Shown: positions 43,273-50,309 of the stretch, one piece after another
Position numbering within the stretch: the first letter of the stretch is position 1
Layout of the letters: each line of letters opens with the position of its first letter
Source: HKCCE3408 sp038530555
Lineage (GTDB): Bacteria; Pseudomonadota; Alphaproteobacteria; Rhodobacterales; Rhodobacteraceae
Direction of reading: 5' to 3'
Assembly (NCBI GenBank): GCA_038530555.1
Contig: JBCBCN010000008.1
Span: forward strand, 62,001 to 126,000
Length of the DNA: 64,000 nt
Program-made: the position numbers and the translations under genes
Notes under the pieces: generated by a model
Databases searched by the model: none
What the model saw: only the letters and a program-made list of their open reading frames with translations
What the model was told of the DNA's origin: nothing

Positions 43273-44010
43273 ATGAATTCCAACGGCGCGACGCTAGGCT
43301 GCTTGGCCACCTGTTTTGTGATTGCCGGTCTGGCGGCGATGTTGGTGGCCGCGGCCTTGTTCGTGGGCGCGGGCTGGTTGTTCATCCAAGGCCTGTTCAT
43401 CGGGATCTTGGTGGCGATTGGCATCTCGATCTTCCTGATCGCGGCCTTCTGCCGCCCGTTGCCAAAAGCCCCGGCCAACCTCGCCGCAGGCAAAGCGGCG
43501 GCGCCGGCGGCGAGCGCTCCGGCCCCTGCTGCAGCGCCCGCGCCGAAGGCAAAGCCTGCCCCGAAGGCAAAGGCTGCGCCAGCACCCGCGCCCGAGCCTG
43601 AGCCCGCTCCAGCACCGGCCCCCGAACCCGCACCGGCCCCCGAACCCGCACCGGCCCCTGAGCCTGCACCGGCGCCAGAGCCGGAGCCTGCACCTGCGCC
43701 TGCCGCAGCAGCAGAGGGCGAGGGAACGCGTCCCGAAGCGCTCGATGGCCCGCGCGGCGGCACAGCGGACGATCTCAAGATGATTAAGGGTATCGGGCCC
43801 AAGCTTGAGAAGCTCTGCAACAGCCTAGGCTTTTACCATTTCGACCAGATCGCCGGATGGAAGGCAGACGAGGTCGCCTGGGTCGATCAAAACCTGCAAG
43901 GCTTCAAAGGCCGCGTGACGCGGGACGAATGGGTCGCTCAGGCCAAGCTTTTGGCGGCCGGTGGTGAGACCGAGTTTTCGAAAAAGGTCGGCAAGGGCGA
44001 CGTTTACTAG
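43273..44010 (+). CDS. Membrane-anchored helix-hairpin-helix protein (nuo-operon type)
   Basis: A 246-residue protein in three parts: two N-terminal membrane helices (residues about 9-35 and 37-58), a low-complexity Ala/Pro/Glu linker of about 80 residues built from 'PAPEPAPAPEP' repeats, and a C-terminal helix-hairpin-helix domain ('DDLKMIKGIGPKLEKLCNSLGFYHFDQIAGW' through 'FKGRVTRDEWVAQAKLLAAGGETEFSKKVGKGDVY'). That domain occurs in rhodobacterial complex I operons, as the tail of NuoE or as a separate small gene near nuoE/nuoF. Here no NuoE thioredoxin domain is attached and no nuoE or nuoF is next to it. A terminator follows. Confidence 0.82.
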   Translation: MNSNGATLGCLATCFVIAGLAAMLVAAALFVGAGWLFIQGLFIGILVAIGISIFLIAAFCRPLPKAPANLAAGKAAAPAASAPAPAAAPAPKAKPAPKAKAAPAPAPEPEPAPAPAPEPAPAPEPAPAPEPAPAPEPEPAPAPAAAAEGEGTRPEALDGPRGGTADDLKMIKGIGPKLEKLCNSLGFYHFDQIAGWKADEVAWVDQNLQGFKGRVTRDEWVAQAKLLAAGGETEFSKKVGKGDVY

Positions 44011-44039
44011 CGCCGCTGCAAGACCTGCCACGCGACAAG

Positions 44040-44066
44040 AAGGGCCTCGAAAGCGGGGCCCTTTTT
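44040..44066 (+). terminator. Rho-independent terminator after the helix-hairpin-helix gene
   Basis: AAGGGCC (44040-44046) pairs with GGCCCTT (44057-44063) across a 10-base loop. TTTTT (44062-44066) follows, partly within the stem. It lies 30 bases after the stop and splits what would otherwise be one nuo-type operon. Confidence 0.75.
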
Positions 44067-44121
44067 CGTGTAGAGCAGCCCTAAGGGAGGGCGGTCGGCT
44101 GAAATTTGAAGGAGCCTTGAG

Positions 44122-44538
44122 ATGTCACTTCCCAATGAGCGTTGGCCCAATGAGCTTTGGCTTAGTGCCCGCGCGGCACGCCTAAATGCGGCACATATTA
44201 TGAACTACAATTCGGCCGTTTGCGGTACGGCGGCGGTGCAGGCTTGGCGGCTCAGCATGGCGCTTCCGATGACGTTTTGGTCGGCCTTCGGGCGGCCTGC
44301 GCCTACCACGCCGAGCGCTAAGACCACCGCGCGCCGTCCGGCCGAGGATTTGACCCAACTCTCCGGCATTGGCGCAAAGTTAGCCGCATCGCTCAGTGAT
44401 TTCGGCATCACGCAGATCGCACAGATCGCGGCTCTGGATGACGCTGCGATAGACCGCCTCGACGCACGGCAATCCGGGTTCAAAGCGCTTGCCAAGCGCT
44501 TTGATCTGGTCGGCCAAGCGCAGCGCTTGGCCACTTGA
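44122..44538 (+). CDS. Small helix-hairpin-helix protein (nuo-operon type)
   Basis: A 138-residue protein. The first half is helical and phasin-like ('NAAHIMNYNSAVCGTAAVQAWRLSMALPMTFWSAFG'). The second half has a helix-hairpin-helix ('DLTQLSGIGAKLAASLSDFGITQIAQIAALDDAAIDRL'). Proteins of this build lie after nuoF in complex I operons of Rhodobacterales. Here nuoF is absent and the gene stands behind a terminator. ATG 44122 follows GGAG with suitable spacing. The function is unknown; a nucleic-acid role is suggested by the fold, an assembly role by the usual neighbourhood. Confidence 0.75.
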   Translation: MSLPNERWPNELWLSARAARLNAAHIMNYNSAVCGTAAVQAWRLSMALPMTFWSAFGRPAPTTPSAKTTARRPAEDLTQLSGIGAKLAASLSDFGITQIAQIAALDDAAIDRLDARQSGFKALAKRFDLVGQAQRLAT

Positions 44539-44565
44539 GATGCACCCGGCTCCTTTCGCACAGCT

Positions 44566-44868
44566 ATGAGCAAACGCCCCCGGCCAAGCGTCTCCAATGA
44601 GACGCGCCGTCTGGCCGACAAGGCGCGCATGGCCGCTTTGGTCATTGGCTTTGCCTTTGCCGGTTGGATGCTTGCGCAAGTCCTCGGGGCGCGTCTGGGC
44701 TGGCCCGTTCAACTTGTTTTCGTGTTCGACCTGCTGGGCTTTCTTGGTCTGAGCTGCGGCCTGGTGCTGACCTATCAGGTCTATCGCGCGCGCAAAGCGG
44801 CCGCTGCGGACAGGCCCCAAGCTAAAGTCGTGGGCAAAAGCAACAAAGCCCGGACGAGGCGCCGCTGA
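44566..44868 (+). CDS. DUF5337-like membrane protein
   Basis: A 100-residue protein with a short basic N terminus and two membrane helices (about residues 24-42 and 48-70, 'ALVIGFAFAGWMLAQVLGARLGW', 'LVFVFDLLGFLGLSCGLVLTYQVY') and a very basic tail. It matches the DUF5337 family, which I know from complex I operons of Rhodobacterales, near nuoF/nuoG. No enzyme motif. It starts 27 bases after the helix-hairpin-helix stop and likely shares its transcript. Confidence 0.75.
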   Translation: MSKRPRPSVSNETRRLADKARMAALVIGFAFAGWMLAQVLGARLGWPVQLVFVFDLLGFLGLSCGLVLTYQVYRARKAAAADRPQAKVVGKSNKARTRRR

Positions 44869-45015
44869 GGCGCGCCGAAGCGCGGTTTTCCACCCACGCG
44901 ACCCCGCCGACCGGCAAGAATCAGCACAGACGGCGCCTGTGGATTTCATTCCCTTTGCACCTGCGGCATCGCTTTGTAAGCCGATGATGCAAGTGTCTGC
45001 TTATGGAACGACCCC

Positions 45016-45369
45016 GTGAACGTGACCTTCCTCATAATGATCCTGTCCGTCTATCTCGGCGCGATCCTCGGCCCCATCGCCGTGCTGAACGCCGCGCGTC
45101 GGACGGCGCAAAGCCACGTCTTGGTGACCGTTTTGATGGTATCGACGGCACTGGTTTGGCTGGTGCTTGGGCTGGCCTTTGTGCAGGAGTTTCTGCAGCT
45201 CAGCCTGTTTGACACATTGCTGGTGCGGCTTGGCTTTATGGCTGTCGTCGCCTTCGCGATCATCGCGGTCATCGGCTTTATCATTTCGATCCGCCCCTGG
45301 CCTGCGATGGATGAGGACGGCGAGGCGCCGCGTCAGCGTCATGGCCCGTTGGCCTCTTCAATGCGTTGA
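45016..45369 (+). CDS. Three-helix membrane protein, unknown
   Basis: A 117-residue protein with three predicted membrane helices ('FLIMILSVYLGAILGPIAVLNAA', 'VTVLMVSTALVWLVLGLAFV', 'LGFMAVVAFAIIAVIGFIISI') and a short polar tail. Small membrane proteins of this kind fill the nuo operon between nuoG and nuoH in related genomes; the correspondence is by position and general look, not a named domain. ATG 45016 with a 354-base frame. The 147 bases before it, where nuoG would stand, hold no gene. Confidence 0.68.
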   Translation: MNVTFLIMILSVYLGAILGPIAVLNAARRTAQSHVLVTVLMVSTALVWLVLGLAFVQEFLQLSLFDTLLVRLGFMAVVAFAIIAVIGFIISIRPWPAMDEDGEAPRQRHGPLASSMR

Positions 45370-45482
45370 GCCTGCGCCTCCCCGCGCTCTCCCGGTTATT
45401 GCATATCAAGGGCTGAGGTCGCATCTGACGAGGTGCGCCTTCCGCGCCAAATGGTACCGCCCAAAGATGAGGGAGCCCTGAT

Positions 45483-45920
45483 ATGGCCCGAGCACCGAAG
45501 TTTTCGCCGCTGGCGATGTGTGTGGCCGTCGCAACGCTGATCGGCACGGCCGCCCCGGCTGAGGCGCAATCCGTTGACTACGCCGCGCTGCGCGATGATC
45601 CGGAGATCGAAAACGGTGTGCTGATCGTGGCCATTGGCGATATGATCCAGGAGGCCTGCCCCAGCTTTGAGGACCGCCGCGCGCGCGCGATACCGTTCCT
45701 GTTGGGACTGGCAGGCCGTGCCCGCGACCTAGGCTATACCGACGATGAGATCCGCGCCTATATCGACGATGACACCGAAAAGGCCCGCGTTCGAGCGCGC
45801 GCTGTGCAGTGGTTCGCGCAGCAAGGCGGTAGCCCGGACACCCCCGAGAGCATCTGTGAGATCGCACGCGCCGAGATCGACGCAGGCAGCTCGATCGGGC
45901 GCTTGATCCGAGAGCGCTAA
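45483..45920 (+). CDS. DUF5333-like exported protein
   Basis: A 145-residue protein with a signal peptide ('SPLAMCVAVATLIGTAAPAEAQ') and a mature domain fitting DUF5333: 'LIVAIGDMIQEACPSFEDRRARAIPFLLGLAGRARDLGYTDDEIRAYIDDDTEKARVRARA', then 'ESICEIARAEIDAGSSIGRLIR'. Two Cys are conserved in the family as I remember it. DUF5333 genes are normally inside complex I operons of Rhodobacterales. Role unknown. ATG 45483 follows GGGAG. Confidence 0.78.
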   Translation: MARAPKFSPLAMCVAVATLIGTAAPAEAQSVDYAALRDDPEIENGVLIVAIGDMIQEACPSFEDRRARAIPFLLGLAGRARDLGYTDDEIRAYIDDDTEKARVRARAVQWFAQQGGSPDTPESICEIARAEIDAGSSIGRLIRER

Positions 45921-46018
45921 GGGAGCTGCGGCTACGACGCCCCTGGCCGCAAGGGGGAGATCCAGCTAGGTCGTTGCATACAAATATGCCGAGGCCACAG
46001 CTGGATTCCAACGACGCC

Positions 46019-46432
46019 ATGACCGAGACCCCTGAAAATCCCTTCGCCGCTTTGATGGCGCAGACGCAAACCGCCATGCAGGACTGGGCCAAGGCGCTCA
46101 ACCCGGCTCTGGCGAATTTCTCGGCCCAGAGCTTTGACAAGATGTGGCCGACCGTGCCCGCTGATGTGCTTGAGGCGTTTTGGGGCAAGCAGTTCAACCC
46201 GGAGGGCCTCGACGCCAAAACGCGGCTGCTTCTGACGTTGCAGGGGTTGACGATCCAAGGCGCCGTGGCCGAGCCGCAATTGCGCCTGACCGTGCGCCAC
46301 GCCATCGAGGCGGGGGCGACCAAGCAAGAGGTGGCCGAGGCTATCGGCATGGCGGCCGTATTCGGCGGTGTTCCCGCGATGAACAAAGCGATGGAGCTGG
46401 CCGGCGAGGCGATTGCGGAGCTTGAGGAATAG
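46019..46432 (+). CDS. Carboxymuconolactone decarboxylase-like protein (nuo-operon type)
   Basis: A 137-residue protein of the AhpD/CMD fold: 'LDAKTRLLLTLQGLTIQGAVAEPQLRLTVRHAIEAGATKQEVAEAIGMAAVFGGVPAMNKAMELA'. The family usually has a CxxC or His/Glu active site; here the Cys pair is absent, and one His ('VRHAIEAGA') remains. Close look-alikes sit within complex I operons of Rhodobacterales, without a proven function. I chose ATG 46019, 15 codons inside the longest frame. It is the last accessory gene before nuoL, where nuoI, nuoJ and nuoK would be expected. Confidence 0.8.
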   Translation: MTETPENPFAALMAQTQTAMQDWAKALNPALANFSAQSFDKMWPTVPADVLEAFWGKQFNPEGLDAKTRLLLTLQGLTIQGAVAEPQLRLTVRHAIEAGATKQEVAEAIGMAAVFGGVPAMNKAMELAGEAIAELEE

Positions 46433-46644
46433 GTCGCGGCCTCAGCCGGGCCTGGTCTGATCGCCTTTGACCCCTCGCATCCATAGTCTTTTCTTTGCGG
46501 AGATTTGCGCCAAGTATCGCCCAAGTATCGACGGGCAGCGATGCAAGCCGTGCCTGCAAAGTGATTGCGCAATGATTGGCCTTCTGGGCAAGGCCTGATA
46601 GGCGGGTGCAGCACCCAGGTCGCAACGGGCAAAGGATGAGTTGA

Positions 46645-48543
46645 TTGGAAACGCTGTTGCTTTTAGCGCCGCTTCTCGCCGCGTTGATCAGCGGGCTCAC
46701 CTGGCGCTGGGTGGGCGAGCTTGCGGCTACAATCACGGCGACCGCGCTCATGGGCTTGGCTGTGCTGGTGTCGCTGAGGCTCTTGTGGGGGTTTGACGGC
46801 GACGCTTACGTGGTCACGCTGGGCACGGGGCTCCGTTCGGGCCTGATCGAGGCGCCCTGGGCCCTGAATGTGGATGGCCTGGCTATTTTTGCCGCCGTAC
46901 TCAGCCTGAGCGTCAGCTTTCTGGCACAGCTTTTCTGCCTGGGCTTCACTGCGCCCGGGCGCCATTTCACCGAAGATGAGACCTATCGCCCGCGCCTGAT
47001 CGCGCTCATCTCTCTCAGCGCGCTCGCCACTCTGATCGTCCTTTTCTCAGGCAACTGGGTTCAGCTTATCGCGGGTTGGGAGGCCGTGCTTGCGGCAAGC
47101 TACCTGCTCATCGGCTTTTATTTCCGCAAACCCGCCGCGGCATCGGGCGCGCAGAGGGCCGTCGTCTTAGGCCGCGTCTCAAGCCTTGCGCTAATCCTCG
47201 CCGCAGCCCTGGCCTTTGCCACTGCCGAAAGCCTTATGCTGAGCGAAAGCGTTTCGCCGAATACCGAGGGCGGAGCGACGCTCCATGGCTGGATCGGCGG
47301 TCTGATCACGCTCGTTATCCTGATGCAGATGGCCCAGCTTGTGGCCCAGGTTTGGAGCCTTGACGCCATGGAGGCGCCCGCGCCTGGCGCCTGGGTGATC
47401 CTGGTGGGCGGCTGGGGACTTGCGGCTCTGGTCCTCGCGATCAAACTCTCGCCTTTGCTGGATCTGGATGGGCTTGCCGGCCAGGTTCTGACCCTCGCGG
47501 GCATCGGCACGGCGATTTACGCGTCCAGCGCGGCCGTCGCCCAAGTCGATCTCAGGCGCATCATCGGCTATTTGGCCGCCGCGCAATTCGGCGTGATAGT
47601 CACCGCCCTGGGCCTGGGCGCGCCGCATCTGGCCCTGGCGCTTTTGACCGGTCTTGTGGCCGCTTTGGGTGCCTTGATCCTGGGCCTTGCAGCTCTCATG
47701 CAAAGGACCGGCGCGATGGTCAATCTGCGCCAGTTGGGGGCGATGAAAGCCCGGGCGCCGACGGCGTTTTGGACGATGCTTTTGGGCGCGCTGGCGCTGT
47801 CGGGGATCGGGGTGCCGCTTGGCAGCGTGGTCTTTGCCGGTCTGGCCGCGGCCTCATCGCAAGCGGCGCTGTTCGAGTTGGCCTCGGGTGCCGGGCTGCC
47901 CATCGCGATGGGCCTGGCCCTAGCCGCAGGTCTGAGCAGTTTCGCCGCCTGGCGCATGGTCTTCTCGGCCTTTCTGGGCCGTTCGCGCGGCGATAAACAG
48001 GGTGGCGCGGAGCCCGCAGATCTCACCTGGACGATGAAAAGCGCGATCTATGTGACCCTCGCCGCAGGGCTGGGTCTGGGTGTGATGGGACCGGCGATTT
48101 CAAGCCATCTGGCCGCGATGACTGGCGCCCCGGCGATCAGTCCACCCGCCGCCTTTAGCTTTTGGGCCTCGGCCCCCGCGTTTTTGGGCCTCATCGCCCT
48201 GGCACTCGCCTGGTACTTTTACCTGCAAAATCCCAACCTCAGCCGACGCCTGCGCGATAACCAGGAAGCGCTTGCACGGTTCTTCCTCAACGGCTGGTAT
48301 CTCGAGCGCGGCCTGGAGATTGGCATCGCGCAGCCAAGCCTCGCCTTAGGGCGCCTCCTGCGGACAGGCGGGGAGCGTCAGATGCTTGATGGCGGCACCC
48401 ATTGGTTGGCGCAGAGCCTGGTGCCGAGGCTCGGCCGCGGCCTGATGCGCGGGCAGGCGAGCGCGCTTTACAATTACGCCTTTCCAGCCGTCCTAGGCGT
48501 CGTTCTGGTGATCGCGCTGATCTCCTTTCGGGCCCTGAACTAG
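46645..48543 (+). CDS. nuoL: NuoL-like complex I antiporter subunit, divergent
   Basis: A 632-residue membrane protein aligned by eye to NuoL: 'NWVQLIAGWEAVLAASYLLIGFYFRKP' is the conserved TM5 region, 'WSLDAMEAPAPG' the TM7 loop, and 'NGWYLERGLEIGIAQPSLALGRLL' the start of the lateral helix and last helix. It is shorter than the usual 700 or so residues. Of the charged pump residues, the TM5 Glu (E146) is kept. The Lys of 'GKSAQ' is Q228, the TM8 His is L253, the TM12 Lys is A340, and 'KDE' near 398-400 is AGL. The gene starts with TTG and nuoM follows after 12 bases. It is intact but probably not a normal pump. Confidence 0.78.
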   Translation: METLLLLAPLLAALISGLTWRWVGELAATITATALMGLAVLVSLRLLWGFDGDAYVVTLGTGLRSGLIEAPWALNVDGLAIFAAVLSLSVSFLAQLFCLGFTAPGRHFTEDETYRPRLIALISLSALATLIVLFSGNWVQLIAGWEAVLAASYLLIGFYFRKPAAASGAQRAVVLGRVSSLALILAAALAFATAESLMLSESVSPNTEGGATLHGWIGGLITLVILMQMAQLVAQVWSLDAMEAPAPGAWVILVGGWGLAALVLAIKLSPLLDLDGLAGQVLTLAGIGTAIYASSAAVAQVDLRRIIGYLAAAQFGVIVTALGLGAPHLALALLTGLVAALGALILGLAALMQRTGAMVNLRQLGAMKARAPTAFWTMLLGALALSGIGVPLGSVVFAGLAAASSQAALFELASGAGLPIAMGLALAAGLSSFAAWRMVFSAFLGRSRGDKQGGAEPADLTWTMKSAIYVTLAAGLGLGVMGPAISSHLAAMTGAPAISPPAAFSFWASAPAFLGLIALALAWYFYLQNPNLSRRLRDNQEALARFFLNGWYLERGLEIGIAQPSLALGRLLRTGGERQMLDGGTHWLAQSLVPRLGRGLMRGQASALYNYAFPAVLGVVLVIALISFRALN

Positions 48544-48555
48544 GAAGGCGCGTCC

Positions 48556-50130
48556 ATGGAAAACGTCCTTTCGATCATCACCTTCTTGCCGCTCATCGCC
48601 GCGTTTTTCATGGCCATCATCAAGGGTGATGACGCCGAGGCGCAAGGCAACGCCAAATGGCTGGCCCTAGCCGCGACGGGCTTCACTTTCGTCATATCGC
48701 TGGCACTGTTGTTCCAGGTCGAGATCGGCCTGCCGGGCTATCAGCTTGTGGAGGAGCGCGCCTGGCTTTTCGGGTTGAGCTACAAGCTGGGCATTGACGG
48801 TCTGTCCCTGGTCTTTGTGCTGCTGACGACCTTTTTGATGCCGCTTGTCGTGGTCAGTTGCTGGCGAATGACGGCGCGGGTCAAAGATCTGATGATGGCG
48901 CTTTTGGTGCTGCAAAGCCTGCTTCTCGGCAGCTTTCTGGCGCTTGATCTGGTGCTCTTCTTTGTCTTCGCCCAGGGCGCGCTGATCCCGGTTTTCCTGA
49001 TCGTCAGCTTTTGGGGCGCGCCGGGGGGCGCGACAGCGGCGCTGAAATTCCTGCTGGTGGCCCTGCTGGGCGGGGCCTTGATGCTCGCCGCGATTGTCTC
49101 GATCGGCCAAGAAGTGGCGAGCGCCGATCTTGAAGTGCTGGCCGGGCATAATTTCTCAGCCGAGCCGATCATGCTTTTGGGGATCGAGGTGATCGGCGGG
49201 CGGCAGACGTTGCTCTTTTTGGCGTTTTTCCTGGCCTTTGCGATCTATCTGGGCCTTTGGCCGCTGCATACCTGGCTCCCCGATGCATTGGCCGAGGCGC
49301 CGCAAGCGGGCGGTTTGGTGATCGCAGCGCTCGTGACCAAGATCGGGGGCTACGGCCTGTTGCGCATCGCGCTGCCACTTTTCCCTCAGGCCGAGGCGTT
49401 CTGGGCGCCGATCATCCTGTGGATCGCGGTGGCCGGTGTCCTTTGGGCGGGGCTGGCCGCGTTCAGCGCCACCGACCTGCGCCGCCTGCTGGGCTATGGC
49501 ACGGTCGCGCTGGGCGGTCTGGTCGTGATCGGCGTCTTCTCAGGCGGTGTGCAAGGGATCGACGGGGCGGTGATCTTGATGCTGAGCCACGCGCTGAGCC
49601 TGGCCGCGCTGTTCATCGGTCTGATCGCCTTGCAGGACCGGCTGGAGGACGGCCAAGCCTCTGACACGGCTCATCTGGGCGGGTTGGTTGTGCGCATGCC
49701 CGCGCTTACCGCGCTGATGGTCGCCTTCCTTCTGGCGCTGATCGGCCTGCCGGGGAGCGGGGCGTTTATCGGAACGTTTCTCGTGCTTTTAAGTGCCGTG
49801 CAAGCGCAGCTCTGGGTCGCGGTGCTGGCCGGACTGACCTTGATCCTGAGCGCCGGTGCGGCCTTGGGTTATGCCCGTCATGCGCTTTTCGGAGACATGA
49901 TCCGCGAGGGGGTGAAATCGCTCGGCGATCTCAATCTGCGGGAGCGGGCGATCTTTGTCCCGCTTCTGGTGGCCAGCCTTGGCTTGGGCCTGATGCCGTC
50001 GCTGGCGCTTGAGACAGTGGCGCCCACGATCGATGAGACGATGGCGCCGCGGGAGGATCTGCGGAGCGCGGGCGAAACGCTGCGCCTTGAAGTGCCGGGC
50101 GCCGAAGGGCAGGGTGCGTCCGAAGACTGA
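48556..50130 (+). CDS. nuoM: NuoM-like complex I antiporter subunit, divergent
   Basis: A 524-residue membrane protein clearly of NuoM descent: 'NVLSIITFLPLIAAF', 'LGIDGLSLVFVLLTTFLMPL', 'WPLHTWLPDALAEAP' and 'TKIGGYGLLRIALPLFP'. Compared with remembered rhodobacterial NuoM, the TM5 Glu is Q140, the TM7 Lys is Y231, the His of 'PDAH' is L245, and the TM12 Glu is T407; K262 and H345 are kept. Proton transfer along the usual axis should be broken. The ATG is 12 bases after nuoL; a 15-bp repeat block separates it from nuoN. Confidence 0.85.
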   Translation: MENVLSIITFLPLIAAFFMAIIKGDDAEAQGNAKWLALAATGFTFVISLALLFQVEIGLPGYQLVEERAWLFGLSYKLGIDGLSLVFVLLTTFLMPLVVVSCWRMTARVKDLMMALLVLQSLLLGSFLALDLVLFFVFAQGALIPVFLIVSFWGAPGGATAALKFLLVALLGGALMLAAIVSIGQEVASADLEVLAGHNFSAEPIMLLGIEVIGGRQTLLFLAFFLAFAIYLGLWPLHTWLPDALAEAPQAGGLVIAALVTKIGGYGLLRIALPLFPQAEAFWAPIILWIAVAGVLWAGLAAFSATDLRRLLGYGTVALGGLVVIGVFSGGVQGIDGAVILMLSHALSLAALFIGLIALQDRLEDGQASDTAHLGGLVVRMPALTALMVAFLLALIGLPGSGAFIGTFLVLLSAVQAQLWVAVLAGLTLILSAGAALGYARHALFGDMIREGVKSLGDLNLRERAIFVPLLVASLGLGLMPSLALETVAPTIDETMAPREDLRSAGETLRLEVPGAEGQGASED

Positions 50131-50156
50131 CGCCCCTGATGTATTGAGCGGCCGAT

Positions 50157-50309
50157 TTGACGAATTCTCAGCCCCCGCCCCCTCAGAAACCTTTTCGTAA
50201 GAAACCGTCCTCTCGCAAACCGGCCCTAAAAAATTGGACCCGTAAAAATCCGGCCCGTAAAAATCCGGCCCGTAAAAATTCGGCCCCTAAAAATTCGGCG
50301 CCAACATGA
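50157..50309 (+). CDS. Possible 50-aa basic repeat peptide overlapping the nuoN start
   Basis: An open frame from a TTG at 50157, after an in-frame stop at 50145, to TGA 50307-50309, which overlaps the nuoN ATG (50306) as ATGA. It would encode a short Pro/Gln run and then 'RKKPSSRKP' and pentapeptides 'KNPAR', 'KNPAR', 'KNSAP', 'KNSAP'. The repeats keep the frame open. The weak start site and low complexity make it doubtful as a protein; translation of it could still couple nuoM to nuoN. Confidence 0.3.
   Translation: MTNSQPPPPQKPFRKKPSSRKPALKNWTRKNPARKNPARKNSAPKNSAPT
50222..50296 (+). repeat. Five tandem 15-bp units between nuoM and nuoN
   Basis: Consensus GGCCCGTAAAAATCC. Units start at 50222, 50237, 50252, 50267 and 50282; the two central copies differ at one base and the outer ones at two to five. 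The 15-bp period is a multiple of three. Related 'aaaccg' pieces lie just upstream. Canonical nuoM-nuoN spacing has no such block. Confidence 0.85.

Noticed and set aside
43560..43700. PAPEP repeat DNA as a CRISPR or minisatellite
   Set aside because: The units are in frame inside a coding region and make a proline-rich linker; there are no unique spacers.
44122..46432. Treating the small genes before nuoL as unrelated orphans
   Set aside because: The combined presence and order of helix-hairpin-helix, DUF5337-like, DUF5333-like and CMD-like genes on the same strand as nuoLMN is the complex I accessory set of this bacterial group, so a shared origin is far more likely.
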